A stretch of 64,000 nucleotides of DNA. It comes from Actinomadura mexicana (lineage in GTDB: Bacteria > Actinomycetota > Actinomycetes > Streptosporangiales > Streptosporangiaceae). The stretch covers positions 62,001 to 126,000 of the forward strand of contig NZ_FZNP01000010.1 of the NCBI RefSeq assembly GCF_900188105.1. Direction: 5' to 3'. The notes below the pieces were generated by a model. It was given only the letters and a program-made list of their open reading frames with translations. It made no database searches and was not told where the DNA came from. Shown here in pieces: positions 53,200 to 63,464 of this stretch. Positions within the stretch are counted from its first letter, which is position 1. Each line of letters starts with the position of its first letter. Made by a program: the position numbers and the translations under genes.

Positions 53200-53871
53200 A
53201 TGCGCAGCCAGTTCTTCGGCAACCTCGAACAGGGACAGCAGCTCCCCGGCCACTTCGCCCTCCAGAACTCCAAGATGCTCCGGGTCCACCTGAACGGCGA
53301 CGTCCTCGCCCGGCAGGGCTCCATGGTCGCCTTCCAGGGGCAGATGGAGTTCGACTACGAAGGCGCGGGCGGCATCGGCAAGTTCATGAAGAAGGCCCTG
53401 ACCGGCGAGGGCGTCCCCCTCATGCGCGTCAAGGGCCAGGGCCTGCTCTTCGTCGCCAACGACGCCGACGACATCCACCTGTTCTACCTGGAGAACGAGG
53501 GCATCACCGTCAACGGCAAGAACATCCTCGCCTACGACTCGCACCTGCAGGCCGACATCCAGCGCGTCCAGGGCGCCGGAATCGCCGCGGGCGGCCTGTT
53601 CAACACCACCCTCCAGGGCACCGGCTGGGTGGCGCTCACCACACACGGCACCCCCGTGATGCTCGACTGCGGCCGCGCCCCCACGTTCGCCGACGGCCAG
53701 TCCGCCGTCGCGTGGAGCACCAGCCTCCAGGTCGGCGTCAACCGCACCTTCAAGGCGAGCGCCCTCATCGGCCGCGGCAGCGGCGAAGCGATGCAGCTCG
53801 CCTACCAGGGCCAAGGCTTCGTCCTCATCCAGGCCAGCGAGGGCCCGACGGTCGCACCGCACACGCACTGA
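53200..53871 (+). CDS. AIM24-family protein
   Basis: A 223-aa beta-rich protein of the AIM24/DUF124 family: FALQNSKMLRVHL, GEGVPLMRVKGQGLLFVAN, and GTGWVALTTHGTPV. Bacterial members are often found near stress or secretion genes; their function is not established. A 9-bp hairpin follows. It is separate from the thiol transferase by 60 bp and may be co-transcribed with it. Confidence 0.75.
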   Translation: MRSQFFGNLEQGQQLPGHFALQNSKMLRVHLNGDVLARQGSMVAFQGQMEFDYEGAGGIGKFMKKALTGEGVPLMRVKGQGLLFVANDADDIHLFYLENEGITVNGKNILAYDSHLQADIQRVQGAGIAAGGLFNTTLQGTGWVALTTHGTPVMLDCGRAPTFADGQSAVAWSTSLQVGVNRTFKASALIGRGSGEAMQLAYQGQGFVLIQASEGPTVAPHTH

Positions 53872-53901
53872 GCCCCAGCCGGACGACCCCTGGCAGATCC
53901 T

Positions 53902-53927
53902 GCCGAAGGCGCGGCCCTGCCTTCGGC
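53902..53927. terminator. Hairpin after AIM24 gene
   Basis: GCCGAAGGC-N8-GCCTTCGGC, perfect 9-bp arms, 31 bp after the stop and before the kgd promoter region. Confidence 0.65.
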
Positions 53928-54055
53928 CGGTTCAGCCAATGGCGGGGCGGTGTGGGCGGGGTTACGACACGCTGGCGTGGTGCGGGGGCAAGTGCGAGTA
54001 GCCTTGTTGCGTCTCAGAACTTACCTGCGAGCTGCGGAAGAGGGCGATCTCCGCC

Positions 54056-57000
54056 GTGTCGACAGAGTCGTCGCAAACGAGTGCCGACCCGATGCTGACC
54101 GATTTCGGCGCCAACGAGTGGCTGGTCGACGAGCTGTACCAGAAGTACCTCGACGACCCCAACTCCGTTGACGAAGCCTGGTGGAACTTCTTCGCGGACT
54201 ACCGGCCCGACAGCCGGCCCGTGTCCGCCACCCCCCAGGCCCCGGCCGACGGCGCGGCCCCGAAGGCCGCCAACGGCACGGCGGCCGCTCCGCCGACACC
54301 GCAGCCACCGCCCGCGCCGCCGAAGGCCCCGGCCGCGCCGGCGGCCAAGCCCGCGGCCCCGAAGGCGGACAGGCCGGCGCCCCCGCCGGTGCCGGCGGGG
54401 GCCGAGGAGGTCCGGCTGCGCGGCGTCGCCGCCCGGACGGCCACCAACATGGAGGCCAGCCTCGCCGTGCCGACGGCGACGAGCGTGCGCGCCGTCCCGG
54501 CCAAGCTGCTGATCGACAACCGCATCGTCATCAACAACCACCTCAAGCGCGGGCGCGGCGGGAAGGTCTCCTTCACGCACCTGATCGGGTACGCGATCGT
54601 CCGGGCGCTGGCCGCGATGCCCGAGATGAACGCCGCGTTCACCGAGGTGGACGGCAAGCCGGTGCTGATCAGGCCGGAGCACGTCAACTTCGGGCTGGCC
54701 ATCGACCTGCAGAAGGGCGACGGCTCGCGCCAGCTGGTGGTGCCGAGCATCAAGGCCGCCGAGACGCTGGACTTCCGCCAGTTCTGGGCCTCCTACGAGG
54801 AGATCGTCCGCAAGGCCCGCGGCGGCAAGCTCACCCTGGAGGACTTCCAGGGCACCACGATCAGCCTGACCAACCCGGGCACGATCGGCACGGTCCACTC
54901 GGTGCCGCGGCTGATGCCCGGCCAGGGCACGATCATCGGCGTCGGCGCCATGGAGTACCCGGCCGAGTTCGCGGGCGCGTCCAGCGACACCCTGGCCCGC
55001 ATGGGGATCAGCAAGGTGATGACGCTGACCTCCACCTACGACCACCGGATCATCCAGGGCGCGCAGTCCGGCGACTTCCTGCGCCGCATCAACCAGCTGC
55101 TGCTCGGCGAGGACGGCTTCTACGACGAGATCTTCGAGGCGCTGCGCATCCCGTACGAGCCGGTGCGCTGGGTCAAGGACATCTCCGCCACCCACGAGGA
55201 CGACGTCGCCAAGGTCGCCCGCGTGCACGAGCTGATCCACGCCTACCGGGTCCGGGGCCATCTGATGGCCGACACCGACCCGCTGGAGTACAAGCAGCGC
55301 CGCCACCCCGATCTCGACATCCTCAAGCACGGCCTCACCCTGTGGGACCTGGAGCGCGAGTTCGCGACCGGCGGGTTCGGCGGCAAGCCGACGATGAAGC
55401 TGCGCGACATCCTCGGCGTGCTGCGGATGGCGTACTGCCGGACGGTCGGCATCGAGTACATGCACATCCAGGACCCGGAGGAGCGCGCCTGGATCCAGGA
55501 GCGCGTCGAGGTCCCGCACGAGAAGCCCTCGCGCGAGGAGCAGCTGCACGTGCTGCGGCGGCTGAACAGCGCCGAGGCGTTCGAGACGTTCCTGCAGACG
55601 AAGTTCGTCGGGCAGAAGCGGTTCTCCCTGGAGGGCGGCGAGTCGGTCATCCCGCTGCTCGACTCGGTGATCTCGGCGGCGGCCAAGGCCAGCCTGGACG
55701 AGGTCGTGATCGGCATGGCGCACCGCGGCCGGCTGAACGTCCTCGCCAACATCGTCGGCAAGTCCTACGGGCAGATCTTCGGCGAGTTCGAGGGCAACCT
55801 CGACCCGCGCAGCGCCCAGGGCTCGGGCGACGTGAAGTACCACCTCGGGGCGTCCGGCGACTTCGTCGGCAGCGACGGCTCCAAGATCCACACCGAGCTG
55901 GTCGCGAACCCCTCCCATCTGGAGACGGTCGACCCGGTGCTGGAGGGCGTCGTCCGCGCCAAGCAGGACCTGCTGGACGTCGGCGAGGCCGGCTTCACCG
56001 TGCTGCCGATCCTGATCCACGGCGACGCCGCGTTCGCCGGGCAGGGCGTGGTGGCCGAGACGCTGAACCTGTCGCAGCTGCGCGGCTACCGCACCGGCGG
56101 CAGCGTGCACGTGATCATCAACAACCAGGTGGGCTTCACCACCGCGCCGGAGTACTCGCGCTCCAGCGTCTACGCCACCGACGTCGCGCGGATGATCCAG
56201 GCGCCGATCTTCCACGTGAACGGCGACGACCCCGAGATGTGCGCGCGGGTGGCGCGGCTGGCGTTCGAGTACCGGCAGACGTTCAAGAAGGACGTCGTCA
56301 TCGACATGGTCTGCTACCGGCGGCGCGGCCACAACGAGGGCGAGAACCCCTCGTTCACGCAGCCGCTCATGTACGACCTGATCGACGCCAAGCGGTCCGT
56401 GCGCAAGCTCTACACCGAGGCGCTGATCGGCCGCGGCGACATCACGGTGGAGGAGGCCGAGCAGGCCCTCCGCGACTACCAGGAGCAGCTGGAGCGCGCC
56501 TTCACCGAGACCCGGGAGGCCGTGAAGAAGCCCCTCGAACCGGGCTCGGTCGTGAAGCCCGACGTCGAGGAGCGCATTCCGATCGACCACGGCAAGGCCG
56601 GCTCGGCGATCCCGCGGGAGACCGTGAAGCGGCTCATCGAGTCCCAGGTCAGCCTGCCGGAGGGCTTCACCCCGCACCCGCGGCTCCAGCCGATCCTGCA
56701 GCGCCGCGCCCAGATGATCGAGGACGACGCGATCGACTGGGCGACCGGCGAACTGCTGGCGATGGGCTCGCTGCTGATCGACGGCCACCCGGTGCGGCTC
56801 GTCGGGCAGGACACCCGGCGCGGCACCTTCGGCCAGCGGCACGCGGTGCTCGTCGACCGCAGGACGGGCGAGGAGTACACGCCGCTCAAGCAGTTCGGGC
56901 AGGGCGTGTCGAAGTTCTACGCCCACGACTCGCTGCTCAGCGAGTACGCGGCGATGGGCTTCGAGTACGGCTACTCGATGACCCGTCCCGACGCGCTCGT

Positions 57001-57766
57001 GTGCTGGGAGGCCCAGTTCGGCGACTTCGCCAACGGCGCCCAGTCGATCGTGGACGAGTACATCTCCTCCGGCGAGCAGAAGTGGGGCCAGCACTCCGGC
57101 GTCGTGCTGCTGCTGCCGCACGGCTACGAGGGCCAGGGGCCCGACCACTCGTCCGCGCGGATCGAGCGGTACCTGCAGCTGTGCGCGCAGGACAACATGA
57201 CCGTCGTCTACCCGACCACTCCGGCGAACTACTTCCACCTGCTGCGCTGGCAGGTGCTGTCGGCGCGGCACAAGCCGCTGGTCGTGTTCACGCCGAAGTC
57301 GCTGCTGCGCCTGAAGGCGGCCACGTCCCCGGTCGAGGAGATCACCGGCGGCGCGTTCCAGCCGGTCATCCCGGAGAGCGACCCGGCGGTCGACCCGGCG
57401 GGCGTGCGGCGGGTGCTGCTCACCACCGGCAAGATCTACTACGACGTGGTGAAGGCCCGGCAGGCGGCGGGCGCGAACGACACCGCGGTCGTGCGGGTCG
57501 AGCGGCTCTACCCGCCGCCGGTCGACGAGATCAAGGCGGAGCTGGCCAGGTACCCGGCCGACGTCGAGATCGTCTGGGTGCAGGACGAGCCCGCCAACAT
57601 GGGCGCCTGGCCGTTCATGGCGCTGAAGCTGCCGCGCCACATCGAGGGGCTGAAGATGTCGCGGGTGTCGCGCCCGGCGTCCTCGTCCCCGGCGGTGGGC
57701 TCGGCGAAGCTGCACCAGGCGGAGCAGGAGGCGCTGCTCGCGCGCCTGTTCGGCGAGCAGAATTAG
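54056..57766 (+). CDS. kgd: Multifunctional 2-oxoglutarate metabolism enzyme (Kgd)
   Basis: A 1236-aa one-chain enzyme, the usual length for actinobacterial Kgd. Order: E1-like N-terminal peptide ([17 protein letters not shown]), Pro/Ala linker (about 60-120), succinyltransferase-type domain (about 120-350, ending [10 protein letters not shown]), and thiamine-diphosphate E1 domain (about 370 onward, with [18 protein letters not shown] and INNQVGFTT). There is no lipoyl domain. It converts 2-oxoglutarate to succinyl-CoA in the TCA cycle with Lpd and AceF, or decarboxylates or carboligates it. The start is GTG 54056 with AGAGGG upstream. Confidence 0.95.
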   Translation: MSTESSQTSADPMLTDFGANEWLVDELYQKYLDDPNSVDEAWWNFFADYRPDSRPVSATPQAPADGAAPKAANGTAAAPPTPQPPPAPPKAPAAPAAKPAAPKADRPAPPPVPAGAEEVRLRGVAARTATNMEASLAVPTATSVRAVPAKLLIDNRIVINNHLKRGRGGKVSFTHLIGYAIVRALAAMPEMNAAFTEVDGKPVLIRPEHVNFGLAIDLQKGDGSRQLVVPSIKAAETLDFRQFWASYEEIVRKARGGKLTLEDFQGTTISLTNPGTIGTVHSVPRLMPGQGTIIGVGAMEYPAEFAGASSDTLARMGISKVMTLTSTYDHRIIQGAQSGDFLRRINQLLLGEDGFYDEIFEALRIPYEPVRWVKDISATHEDDVAKVARVHELIHAYRVRGHLMADTDPLEYKQRRHPDLDILKHGLTLWDLEREFATGGFGGKPTMKLRDILGVLRMAYCRTVGIEYMHIQDPEERAWIQERVEVPHEKPSREEQLHVLRRLNSAEAFETFLQTKFVGQKRFSLEGGESVIPLLDSVISAAAKASLDEVVIGMAHRGRLNVLANIVGKSYGQIFGEFEGNLDPRSAQGSGDVKYHLGASGDFVGSDGSKIHTELVANPSHLETVDPVLEGVVRAKQDLLDVGEAGFTVLPILIHGDAAFAGQGVVAETLNLSQLRGYRTGGSVHVIINNQVGFTTAPEYSRSSVYATDVARMIQAPIFHVNGDDPEMCARVARLAFEYRQTFKKDVVIDMVCYRRRGHNEGENPSFTQPLMYDLIDAKRSVRKLYTEALIGRGDITVEEAEQALRDYQEQLERAFTETREAVKKPLEPGSVVKPDVEERIPIDHGKAGSAIPRETVKRLIESQVSLPEGFTPHPRLQPILQRRAQMIEDDAIDWATGELLAMGSLLIDGHPVRLVGQDTRRGTFGQRHAVLVDRRTGEEYTPLKQFGQGVSKFYAHDSLLSEYAAMGFEYGYSMTRPDALVCWEAQFGDFANGAQSIVDEYISSGEQKWGQHSGVVLLLPHGYEGQGPDHSSARIERYLQLCAQDNMTVVYPTTPANYFHLLRWQVLSARHKPLVVFTPKSLLRLKAATSPVEEITGGAFQPVIPESDPAVDPAGVRRVLLTTGKIYYDVVKARQAAGANDTAVVRVERLYPPPVDEIKAELARYPADVEIVWVQDEPANMGAWPFMALKLPRHIEGLKMSRVSRPASSSPAVGSAKLHQAEQEALLARLFGEQN

Positions 57767-57781
57767 AGCGGTACTGATCGA

Positions 57782-57816
57782 CCCGAGGGCTCCGGTGCAC
57801 CGCGCCGGGGCCCTCG
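57782..57816. terminator. Hairpin after kgd
   Basis: CCGAGGGC...GCCCTCGG outer arms continue into a TCCGG/CCGGG inner stem (one G-T pair), about 13 bp in total, 15 bp after the kgd stop. Confidence 0.65.
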
Positions 57817-57837
57817 GCGTCCATGGGGAGGGACGCG

Positions 57838-58017
57838 ATGTACTTCACCGACCGCGGCATCGAGGAGCTGGCGGAGCGGCGCGGCGCCGAGGAGGTCAGC
57901 CTGGAGTGGCTGGCGGGCCGGCTGCGCGAGTTCGTCGACCTGAACCCCGAGTTCGAGACCCCCGTCGACCGCCTCGCCACCTGGCTCGCGCGCCTTGACG
58001 AGGAAGACGAGGACTGA
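57838..58017 (+). CDS. Small conserved protein (DUF6104 type)
   Basis: A 59-aa acidic helical protein: MYFTDRGIEELAERRG, then EEVSLEWLAGRLREFVDLNPEFETPVDRLATWLARLD. This gene commonly lies directly after kgd in actinomycetes, as here. GGGGAGGG precedes ATG 57838. Function is unknown. Its TGA stop starts a sequence related to the repeat at the echA stop codon. Confidence 0.8.
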   Translation: MYFTDRGIEELAERRGAEEVSLEWLAGRLREFVDLNPEFETPVDRLATWLARLDEEDED

Positions 58018-58063
58018 CCGGTGACCGGAGCGGAGCGCCGGCGGAGTGCAGGGCGCCGGTCAG
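58015..58063 (+). repeat. TGA-anchored repeat-like hairpin after the DUF6104 gene
   Basis: TGACCGG-TGACC-GGAGCGGAGCG begins with the stop codon and matches the echA-stop repeat at about 20 of the first 23 positions. It also folds, since TGACCGG pairs with CCGGTCA near the end. Confidence 0.5.
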
Positions 58064-58103
58064 CCCCTCGGAGGACCAGGGGTGCCTCTCCCGAAGGTGA
58101 ACG

Positions 58104-58140
58104 CGATATGTCTTGACTTCCAGGAGACGCGACATATCGT
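58104..58140 (+). promoter_or_regulatory. PadR-type operator and promoter of the DUF4097-PadR operon
   Basis: CGATATGTC (58104-58112) and GACATATCG (58131-58139) are perfect inverted arms 18 bp apart. Between and over them lie TTGACT (-35, 58113-58118) and TATCGT (-10, 58135-58140), 16 bp apart. A repressor bound to both arms would cover the promoter. The PadR gene downstream is the obvious candidate. Confidence 0.65.
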
Positions 58141-58181
58141 GTTTACTGACGGCAGGCCTCTCGGACGAAGGGCACATCGTG

Positions 58182-59003
58182 ATGTCGCGCTGGACGATCG
58201 ACGAACCGACCACCCTCGACTTCGACGGCGTGGTCGCGCTGCGGGTCACACTGATCGCGGGCAGCGTGTCGGTGCTCGCCTCCGACGAGCGTCCCTCCAT
58301 CATGGTCGGTGACGTCGAGGGGCCGCCGCTCGTGGTCACGCACGAGGCGGGAATGCTCACCGTCACCCACGAGAAGCTCTGGGAGGGCGTGCTCGGCTGG
58401 CTGCGCAACCAGAGGGTCCGCGCGGCGGTCACCGTGACCGTCCCGCACGACTGCCCGGTCAGCCTCAACCTGGTGTCGGCGGACGCGGTGGTGACCGGCA
58501 CGACGGCCCGCACGTCCATCAAGAGCGCCTCGGGCGAGGTGACGCTCGACGGCGTGTCGGGCGCGATCGACGCCAACACGGTCTCCGGCGCGGTCGAGGC
58601 GCAGGGCCTGGACGGGACGGTGTCGTTCACGTCCGTGTCCGGCGACCTGACCCTGGCCGGCGCGTCGGTCGAGCGGCTGGCGGCCCGGACGGTCAGCGGC
58701 CGCATCGCCGCCGACGTCGACCTGTCCGGCAGCGGCGGCGTCGAGGTGAACACGGTCTCGGGCGAGGTGGCGCTGCGCGTCCCGGCGTCCACGGGCGCGC
58801 GGGTGACGCTGAACTCGGCCGCCGGGCGCATCGAGACGTCCTTCCCGTTCGACCGGCAGGAACGCGCCGTCTCCCGCTCCGTCACCGGCAGGATGGGCGA
58901 CGGCTCGGGGCGGGTCGCGGTCAACACGGTGTCCGGCACGATCGCCCTCCTCGGCCGCGACGACGACGCCCCGGAGATCACCACACCCCGAATGGAGAAG
59001 TGA
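58182..59003 (+). CDS. DUF4097-family beta-solenoid protein
   Basis: A 273-aa protein of regular beta-strand repeats. SVSGDLTL, TVSGRIAA, NTVSGEVAL and NTVSGTIAL recur about every 20-25 residues, the pattern of DUF4097 adhesin-like solenoids. There is no signal peptide or membrane helix, so it is probably cytosolic. GTG 58179 and ATG 58182 are both possible. It is paired with a PadR regulator 4 bp downstream, a common actinobacterial arrangement. Its role is unknown, possibly envelope stress. Confidence 0.75.
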   Translation: MSRWTIDEPTTLDFDGVVALRVTLIAGSVSVLASDERPSIMVGDVEGPPLVVTHEAGMLTVTHEKLWEGVLGWLRNQRVRAAVTVTVPHDCPVSLNLVSADAVVTGTTARTSIKSASGEVTLDGVSGAIDANTVSGAVEAQGLDGTVSFTSVSGDLTLAGASVERLAARTVSGRIAADVDLSGSGGVEVNTVSGEVALRVPASTGARVTLNSAAGRIETSFPFDRQERAVSRSVTGRMGDGSGRVAVNTVSGTIALLGRDDDAPEITTPRMEK

Positions 59004-59007
59004 CGAC

Positions 59008-59730
59008 GTGAGCCCCGTCTTCGGCCACGGTCGCCTGCGGCTGTACCTGCTCAAGCTGCTGGAGGAGAGCCCGCGGCACGGCTACGAGGTGATCCGGCTC
59101 CTGCAGGACCGGTTCCTCGGGGTGTACTCGCCCTCCCCCGGCACGATCTACCCGCGGCTGGCCCGGCTGGAGGCCGAGGGCCTGGTCACCCATGAGGTGA
59201 TCAAGGGAAAGAAGGTGTACTCGCTGACCGACAAGGGACGCGAGGAGCTGGAGCGCCGGATGGACGAGCTGGCCGAGCTGGAGGAGGAGATCGCCGCCTC
59301 GGCGCAGGAGTTCGCGCGCGGGGTGCAGGAGGACGTCCGCCAGACCGTCCGGACGCTGCGCGAGGAGCTGACGCAGGCCGCCCGGACGATGCGCGACCAG
59401 GGCAAGGCCACGTCCAAGGACGCGTGGAAGGAGACCACCGAGCGCCAGAAGGACGAGTGGCGCCGGCAGAAGGAGCACTGGCGGGAGCAGAAGCAGGCGT
59501 GGAAGGAGGAGTGGCGGCAGAACTGGGACGACGCCTGGAAGACGGCGACCGGGACCCGCGAGGACGTCGCCCGCCTCAAGCTGGAGCGCCTGCTGCGCGG
59601 GTTCGTCGAGGACGTCCGCAAGGCCGCGAAGACGGCCCGCCTGGACGACGACGACCTCGCCGCCGCGCAGGCCCTCCTCGACGAGACCCGCGAGCGGCTG
59701 CGGGACGAGGTCTTCCGCCGGAGGCCGTGA
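59008..59730 (+). CDS. PadR-family regulator with long Trp-rich coiled coil
   Basis: A 240-aa protein. Residues 1-85 are the PadR winged HTH (LYLLKLLEESPRHGYEVIRLLQ, SPGTIYPRLARLEAEGLV). The rest is a long charged helix in which Trp recurs at 7- and then 4-residue spacing (DEW, EHW, QAW, EEW, QNW, DAW). Usual PadR C-terminal domains are much shorter. It probably autorepresses through the ATATGTC dyad; the Trp face may sense membrane or a hydrophobic ligand. The start is GTG 59008. Confidence 0.85.
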   Translation: MSPVFGHGRLRLYLLKLLEESPRHGYEVIRLLQDRFLGVYSPSPGTIYPRLARLEAEGLVTHEVIKGKKVYSLTDKGREELERRMDELAELEEEIAASAQEFARGVQEDVRQTVRTLREELTQAARTMRDQGKATSKDAWKETTERQKDEWRRQKEHWREQKQAWKEEWRQNWDDAWKTATGTREDVARLKLERLLRGFVEDVRKAAKTARLDDDDLAAAQALLDETRERLRDEVFRRRP

Positions 59731-59778
59731 CCGGGCGTCCCGGCCGCGGTCCCCTCACGGTGTCACGGCATCAGGGCG

Positions 59779-60747
59779 TCACGGGGTGAAGACGATCTTG
59801 CCGAAGAGGTCGCCCTCCGCCATCGCGGCGAAGCCCTCCTCCGCCCGGCCGAGCGGCAGCGTCCGGTCGATCCGCGGCCGCACGCCGGTCTTGACCAGGA
59901 ACCTCGCGAGGCGCTCCAGCTGGTCGCGGGTCCCCATGGTGGAGCCGACGATCTGGAGCTGGAGGAAGAACACGCGGTTCAGCTCGGCGGGCGGCACCTG
60001 GCCGCTGGTCGCGCCCGACACCACGACGCGCCCGCCGGGGCGCAGCGACTTCAGCGAGTGCGACCAGGTCGCCTGCCCGACGGTCTCGATCACGGCGTCG
60101 ACCCGCTCGGGCAGCCGCGCGCCCGTCTCGAAGGCGGCGTCCGCCCCGATCTCCTCGGCGCGCCTGCGCTTGGCCTCGCTGCGGCTCGTCGCGTAGACGC
60201 GGTAGCCGGCGGCGGCCGCCAGCGCGATCGCCGCGGTCGCGACGCCCCCGCCCGCGCCCTGCACCAGCACGGACCCGCCGGGCTGGAGCCCGGACTTGCC
60301 GAACAGCATCCGGTACGCGGTGAGCCACGCCGTCGGCAGGCAGGCCGCCTCCTCGAAGGACAGCTCGGCGGGCTTGGGGACGAGGTTGCGGCGCGGCACC
60401 GCGACCTTCTCCGCGAGCGTCCCGGGGTGGACCTCCGAAAGCAGCGAGCGCTCGGGGTCGAGGGTCTCGTCGCCGCCGCCCCGGTCCGGGTCGCCGATCA
60501 CCGAGTGGACGATGACCTCGTTGCCGTCCTCGTCCACCCCGGCCGCGTCGCCGCCGAGGATCATGGGGAGCCGGTCGGCGGGCAGGGCGACGCCCTTCAG
60601 CGACCACAGGTCGTGGTGGTTGAGCGCGGCGGCCTTCACCGTGACGGTCGTCCAGCCGTCCGGTACCTCGGGATCGGGCCGCTCCCCCAGCGTGAGGCCG
60701 GTCAGCGGATGGTCTGCGTCGATCTGTGTGGCCGTGACAGCGAACAT
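59779..60747 (-). CDS. MDR-family quinone-oxidoreductase/zinc-type dehydrogenase
   Basis: A 322-aa MDR protein with ALNHHDLWSLKG, GGDAAGVDEDG, LPTAWLTAYRML and NADPH loop GAGGGVATAAIALAAAAG. The structural-zinc cysteine cluster is absent and GGDAAG replaces the zinc-binding GHE, so it is probably a zinc-free quinone oxidoreductase-type enzyme. Substrate is unknown. It is a single gene, convergent with padR. Confidence 0.8.
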   Translation of the reverse strand: MFAVTATQIDADHPLTGLTLGERPDPEVPDGWTTVTVKAAALNHHDLWSLKGVALPADRLPMILGGDAAGVDEDGNEVIVHSVIGDPDRGGGDETLDPERSLLSEVHPGTLAEKVAVPRRNLVPKPAELSFEEAACLPTAWLTAYRMLFGKSGLQPGGSVLVQGAGGGVATAAIALAAAAGYRVYATSRSEAKRRRAEEIGADAAFETGARLPERVDAVIETVGQATWSHSLKSLRPGGRVVVSGATSGQVPPAELNRVFFLQLQIVGSTMGTRDQLERLARFLVKTGVRPRIDRTLPLGRAEEGFAAMAEGDLFGKIVFTP

Positions 60748-60824
60748 GAACGCACACTAACCGCCGGCCGCCGAGCGGAGCGGCCCGCCCCCGGCGTGTC
60801 GGGGACGGGCCGCGCGCCCGGGCG

Positions 60825-61640
60825 TCAGAGCACCTTGGACAGGAAGTCCTGCGTCCGGGGGTGCTTCGGGTTGGCCAGGACCTCCCTGGGGGTGCCCTCC
60901 TCGACCACGACGCCGCCGTCCATGAAGACCAGCGAGTCGCCGACCTCGCGGGCGAAGCCCATCTCGTGGGTGACCACGACCATGGTCATGCCGTCGAGGG
61001 CGAGCTGCTTCATGACCTCCAGGACCTCGCCGACGAGCTCGGGGTCGAGTGCGGAGGTCGGCTCGTCGAACAGCATCAGCGCGGGCTCCATGGCGAGGGC
61101 CCGCGCGATCGCGACCCGCTGCTGCTGCCCGCCGGACAGCTGCGCCGGGTAGCTGTTCACCTTGTCCCCGAGCCCGACCCGCGTGAGCAGGGCGACGGCC
61201 CGCTCCCTGACCTGCGCCTTCGGCTGCCTCTTCACCCGGCAGGGCGCCTCCATGACGTTCTCCAGCGCCGTCATGTGCGGGAAGAGGTTGAACCGCTGGA
61301 ACACCATGCCGATCTCGCGGCGCTGGGCGGCGACCTCCCGGTCGCGCAGCTCGTAGAGCTTGCCGCCCGACTCCCGGTAGCCGACGAGGTGGCCGTTCAC
61401 CCACAGCCGCCCCGCGTTGATCTTCTCCAGGTGGTTGATGCAGCGCAGGAACGTCGACTTGCCCGACCCGGACGGGCCGACGACGCACATCACCTCGCCG
61501 GGCCTGACCTCCAGGTCGATGCCCTTCAGCACCTCCAGCCGCCCGAACGACTTGTGCACGGCCTCGGCCTTGACCATCAGCCCGCCGCTCGCGGCCGCGG
61601 GCTCCGGGGCGTCGCCCACGATGTCCTCGCCTCCGCTCAC
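60825..61640 (-). CDS. Polar amino-acid ABC transporter ATP-binding protein
   Basis: A 271-aa ATPase: Walker [10 protein letters not shown], signature LSGGQQQRV, Walker [14 protein letters not shown], and the switch His in [12 protein letters not shown]. It belongs to the GlnQ/HisP group. GTG 61640 overlaps the permease stop (GTGA) and has GGAGGAGG upstream, so it is chosen over ATG 61577. It powers uptake with the membrane and binding components encoded upstream. Confidence 0.9.
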   Translation of the reverse strand: MSGGEDIVGDAPEPAAASGGLMVKAEAVHKSFGRLEVLKGIDLEVRPGEVMCVVGPSGSGKSTFLRCINHLEKINAGRLWVNGHLVGYRESGGKLYELRDREVAAQRREIGMVFQRFNLFPHMTALENVMEAPCRVKRQPKAQVRERAVALLTRVGLGDKVNSYPAQLSGGQQQRVAIARALAMEPALMLFDEPTSALDPELVGEVLEVMKQLALDGMTMVVVTHEMGFAREVGDSLVFMDGGVVVEEGTPREVLANPKHPRTQDFLSKVL

Positions 61641-62548
61641 TGGCCGCCTCCTCCGCCGCGGAAGCGGAGCCGCTGCCTGGCCTCCGCCCCCTTGCTGGTG
61701 CCGCGGCTGTAGTGCCGCTCCAGGTAGTACTGCCCGATCATCATGACCGAGGAGATGAGCAGGTACCACAGGCAGGCCATCACCAGCATCGGAATGATCT
61801 TGTACGTGGTGGCGTAGATGGTCTGCGCGGTGAAGGTCAGCTCCGAGTACGGGATGGCCGCGACGAGCGAGGTGTTCTTCAGCATCGAGATCGCCTCGTT
61901 GCCCGTCGGCGGGACGATGACGCGCATCGACTGGGGCAGCACGATCCGCCGCATCGTCTGCATCCGGGACATGCCGAGCGCGCTCGCGGCCTCCTGCTGG
62001 CCCTCGTCCACCGACAGGATGCCGGCCCGGACGATCTCGGCCATGTAGGCGGCCTCGTTGAGGATCAGCCCCAGCGAGGCCGCGAGCGCGGCGTTGACCA
62101 GCTCCTGCGTCTTCCACGTCTCGAACTCGGGGCCGAACGGGATGCCGATCCCGACCGTCGGGAACAGCGTGCCGATCGCGCCCCAGATGAGCAGCTGCGT
62201 GTAGAGCGGCGTGCCGCGGAAGAACCACAGGTACACCCAGGCGGCGCCGCTCAGCAGCGGGTTGGCCGACAGCCGCATCAGCGCGAGCGCGATGCCGAGC
62301 ACGACGCCGCCGACCATGGCGGCCAGGGTGAGCCAGACGGTGTTCCGGACGCCCTTGAGCACCGGATCCGAGTACAGGTACTTCCACTGCTCCGACCAGT
62401 CGAGCGCCTTGCTGGTCAGCAGGAAGTGGATGAACATGGCGACCAGCACGAGGACGACGGCCGCCCCGAGCCAGCGCCCCGGATGCCGGACGGGAACGGC
62501 CTTGATCGCCTCGGGCCGCCCCTTGCCGGCGTCGTTGTCGACCGTCAT
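61637..62548 (-). CDS. Polar amino-acid ABC transporter permease
   Basis: A 303-aa membrane protein of the HisMQ type. It has five or so helices, [18 protein letters not shown], and the cytoplasmic [21 protein letters not shown] loop that docks the ATPase. It is 4 bp downstream of the binding-protein stop and overlaps the ATPase start. Substrate is probably a polar amino acid, identity unknown. Confidence 0.9.
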   Translation of the reverse strand: MTVDNDAGKGRPEAIKAVPVRHPGRWLGAAVVLVLVAMFIHFLLTSKALDWSEQWKYLYSDPVLKGVRNTVWLTLAAMVGGVVLGIALALMRLSANPLLSGAAWVYLWFFRGTPLYTQLLIWGAIGTLFPTVGIGIPFGPEFETWKTQELVNAALAASLGLILNEAAYMAEIVRAGILSVDEGQQEAASALGMSRMQTMRRIVLPQSMRVIVPPTGNEAISMLKNTSLVAAIPYSELTFTAQTIYATTYKIIPMLVMACLWYLLISSVMMIGQYYLERHYSRGTSKGAEARQRLRFRGGGGGQ

Positions 62549-62552
62549 GCGA

Positions 62553-63464
62553 TCAGCTCTGCGCCCCGTTGATCTTCGGATCGGTGAGCGCGCCGCTCTC
62601 CACGCCGGCGTCGGTGAGGATCTTCTTGTAGGTGCCGTCGGCGATCAGGGCCTTCAGCGCGCCCTGGATGGCGTCCTTGAGCTGGCCGGAGTTCTTGCCG
62701 ACCGCGAAGCCGTAGGGCGCGGTGTCGTAGACCTGGCCGATGATCTCCAGCTTGCCGCCGGTCTTCTTCACCGCGTCGCCGACGATGGGCGAGTCGGCGG
62801 CCATGCCGTCGACCTTGCCCGCGACCAGGTCGTTGTTGACCTCGGTCTGCTGCTTGCGGACGACGCTCTTGATGGCCGGCTTGCCCGCGTCGGTGCACTT
62901 CTTGCTGCGCGCGGTGAGGTCGTCGACCTGCACGGTGCCCTGCTGGACGCCGATGGACTTGCCGCAGGCGTCGTCGGGGTTGACGCCCTTCGGGTTGCCC
63001 TTGAGCACGGCCCAGGACGTCCCGGCCGAGTAGTAGGTGATGAAGTCGACGGCCTGCTCGCGCTCCTTGGTGTCGGTGAAGGAGGAGACGCCCGCCTCGT
63101 ACTTGCCGGACTGGACGCCCGGGATGATCGTGTCGAAGCCCGCATTGCTGTACTGCGTCTTCAGGCCGAGCTTGGCCGCGACGGCGCTGAACAGGTCGAC
63201 GTCCCACCCGACGATCTTCTGTGAGGCGGGGTCGACGGACTCGTTGGGCGGGTACGAGGCGTCCGTGCCGATCGCGATCTTCCCATCGCTCTTGATCGCG
63301 GCCGGGACCATCGCCGCGAGTTTGCTGTCCACGCTCGTGTTCGAGGCCGCGGAGCCCGAGTCGCCCGAGTCGTTGCTGTCGCCGCATGCGGACAGCGCGA
63401 GCGCGCCCGTCAGTACGAGCGCGCTCGCCGCGACGGCGCGGCGGCGCAGAGAACCGGTGATCAC
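62553..63464 (-). CDS. Polar amino-acid ABC transporter substrate-binding lipoprotein
   Basis: A 303-aa lipoprotein with signal peptide and lipobox LALSAC. The mature part is a type-II binding fold: IAIGTDASYPPNESVD, IVGWDVDLFSAVAAKLGL, SSFTDTKEREQAVDFITYYSAG. GTG 63464 with GGAGGGGG upstream is chosen; the longer frame to 63566 runs into the promoter. Promoter hexamers TTGCGT and TATCCA, 17 bp apart, lie at 63574-63546 on this strand. Confidence 0.88.
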   Translation of the reverse strand: MITGSLRRRAVAASALVLTGALALSACGDSNDSGDSGSAASNTSVDSKLAAMVPAAIKSDGKIAIGTDASYPPNESVDPASQKIVGWDVDLFSAVAAKLGLKTQYSNAGFDTIIPGVQSGKYEAGVSSFTDTKEREQAVDFITYYSAGTSWAVLKGNPKGVNPDDACGKSIGVQQGTVQVDDLTARSKKCTDAGKPAIKSVVRKQQTEVNNDLVAGKVDGMAADSPIVGDAVKKTGGKLEIIGQVYDTAPYGFAVGKNSGQLKDAIQGALKALIADGTYKKILTDAGVESGALTDPKINGAQS

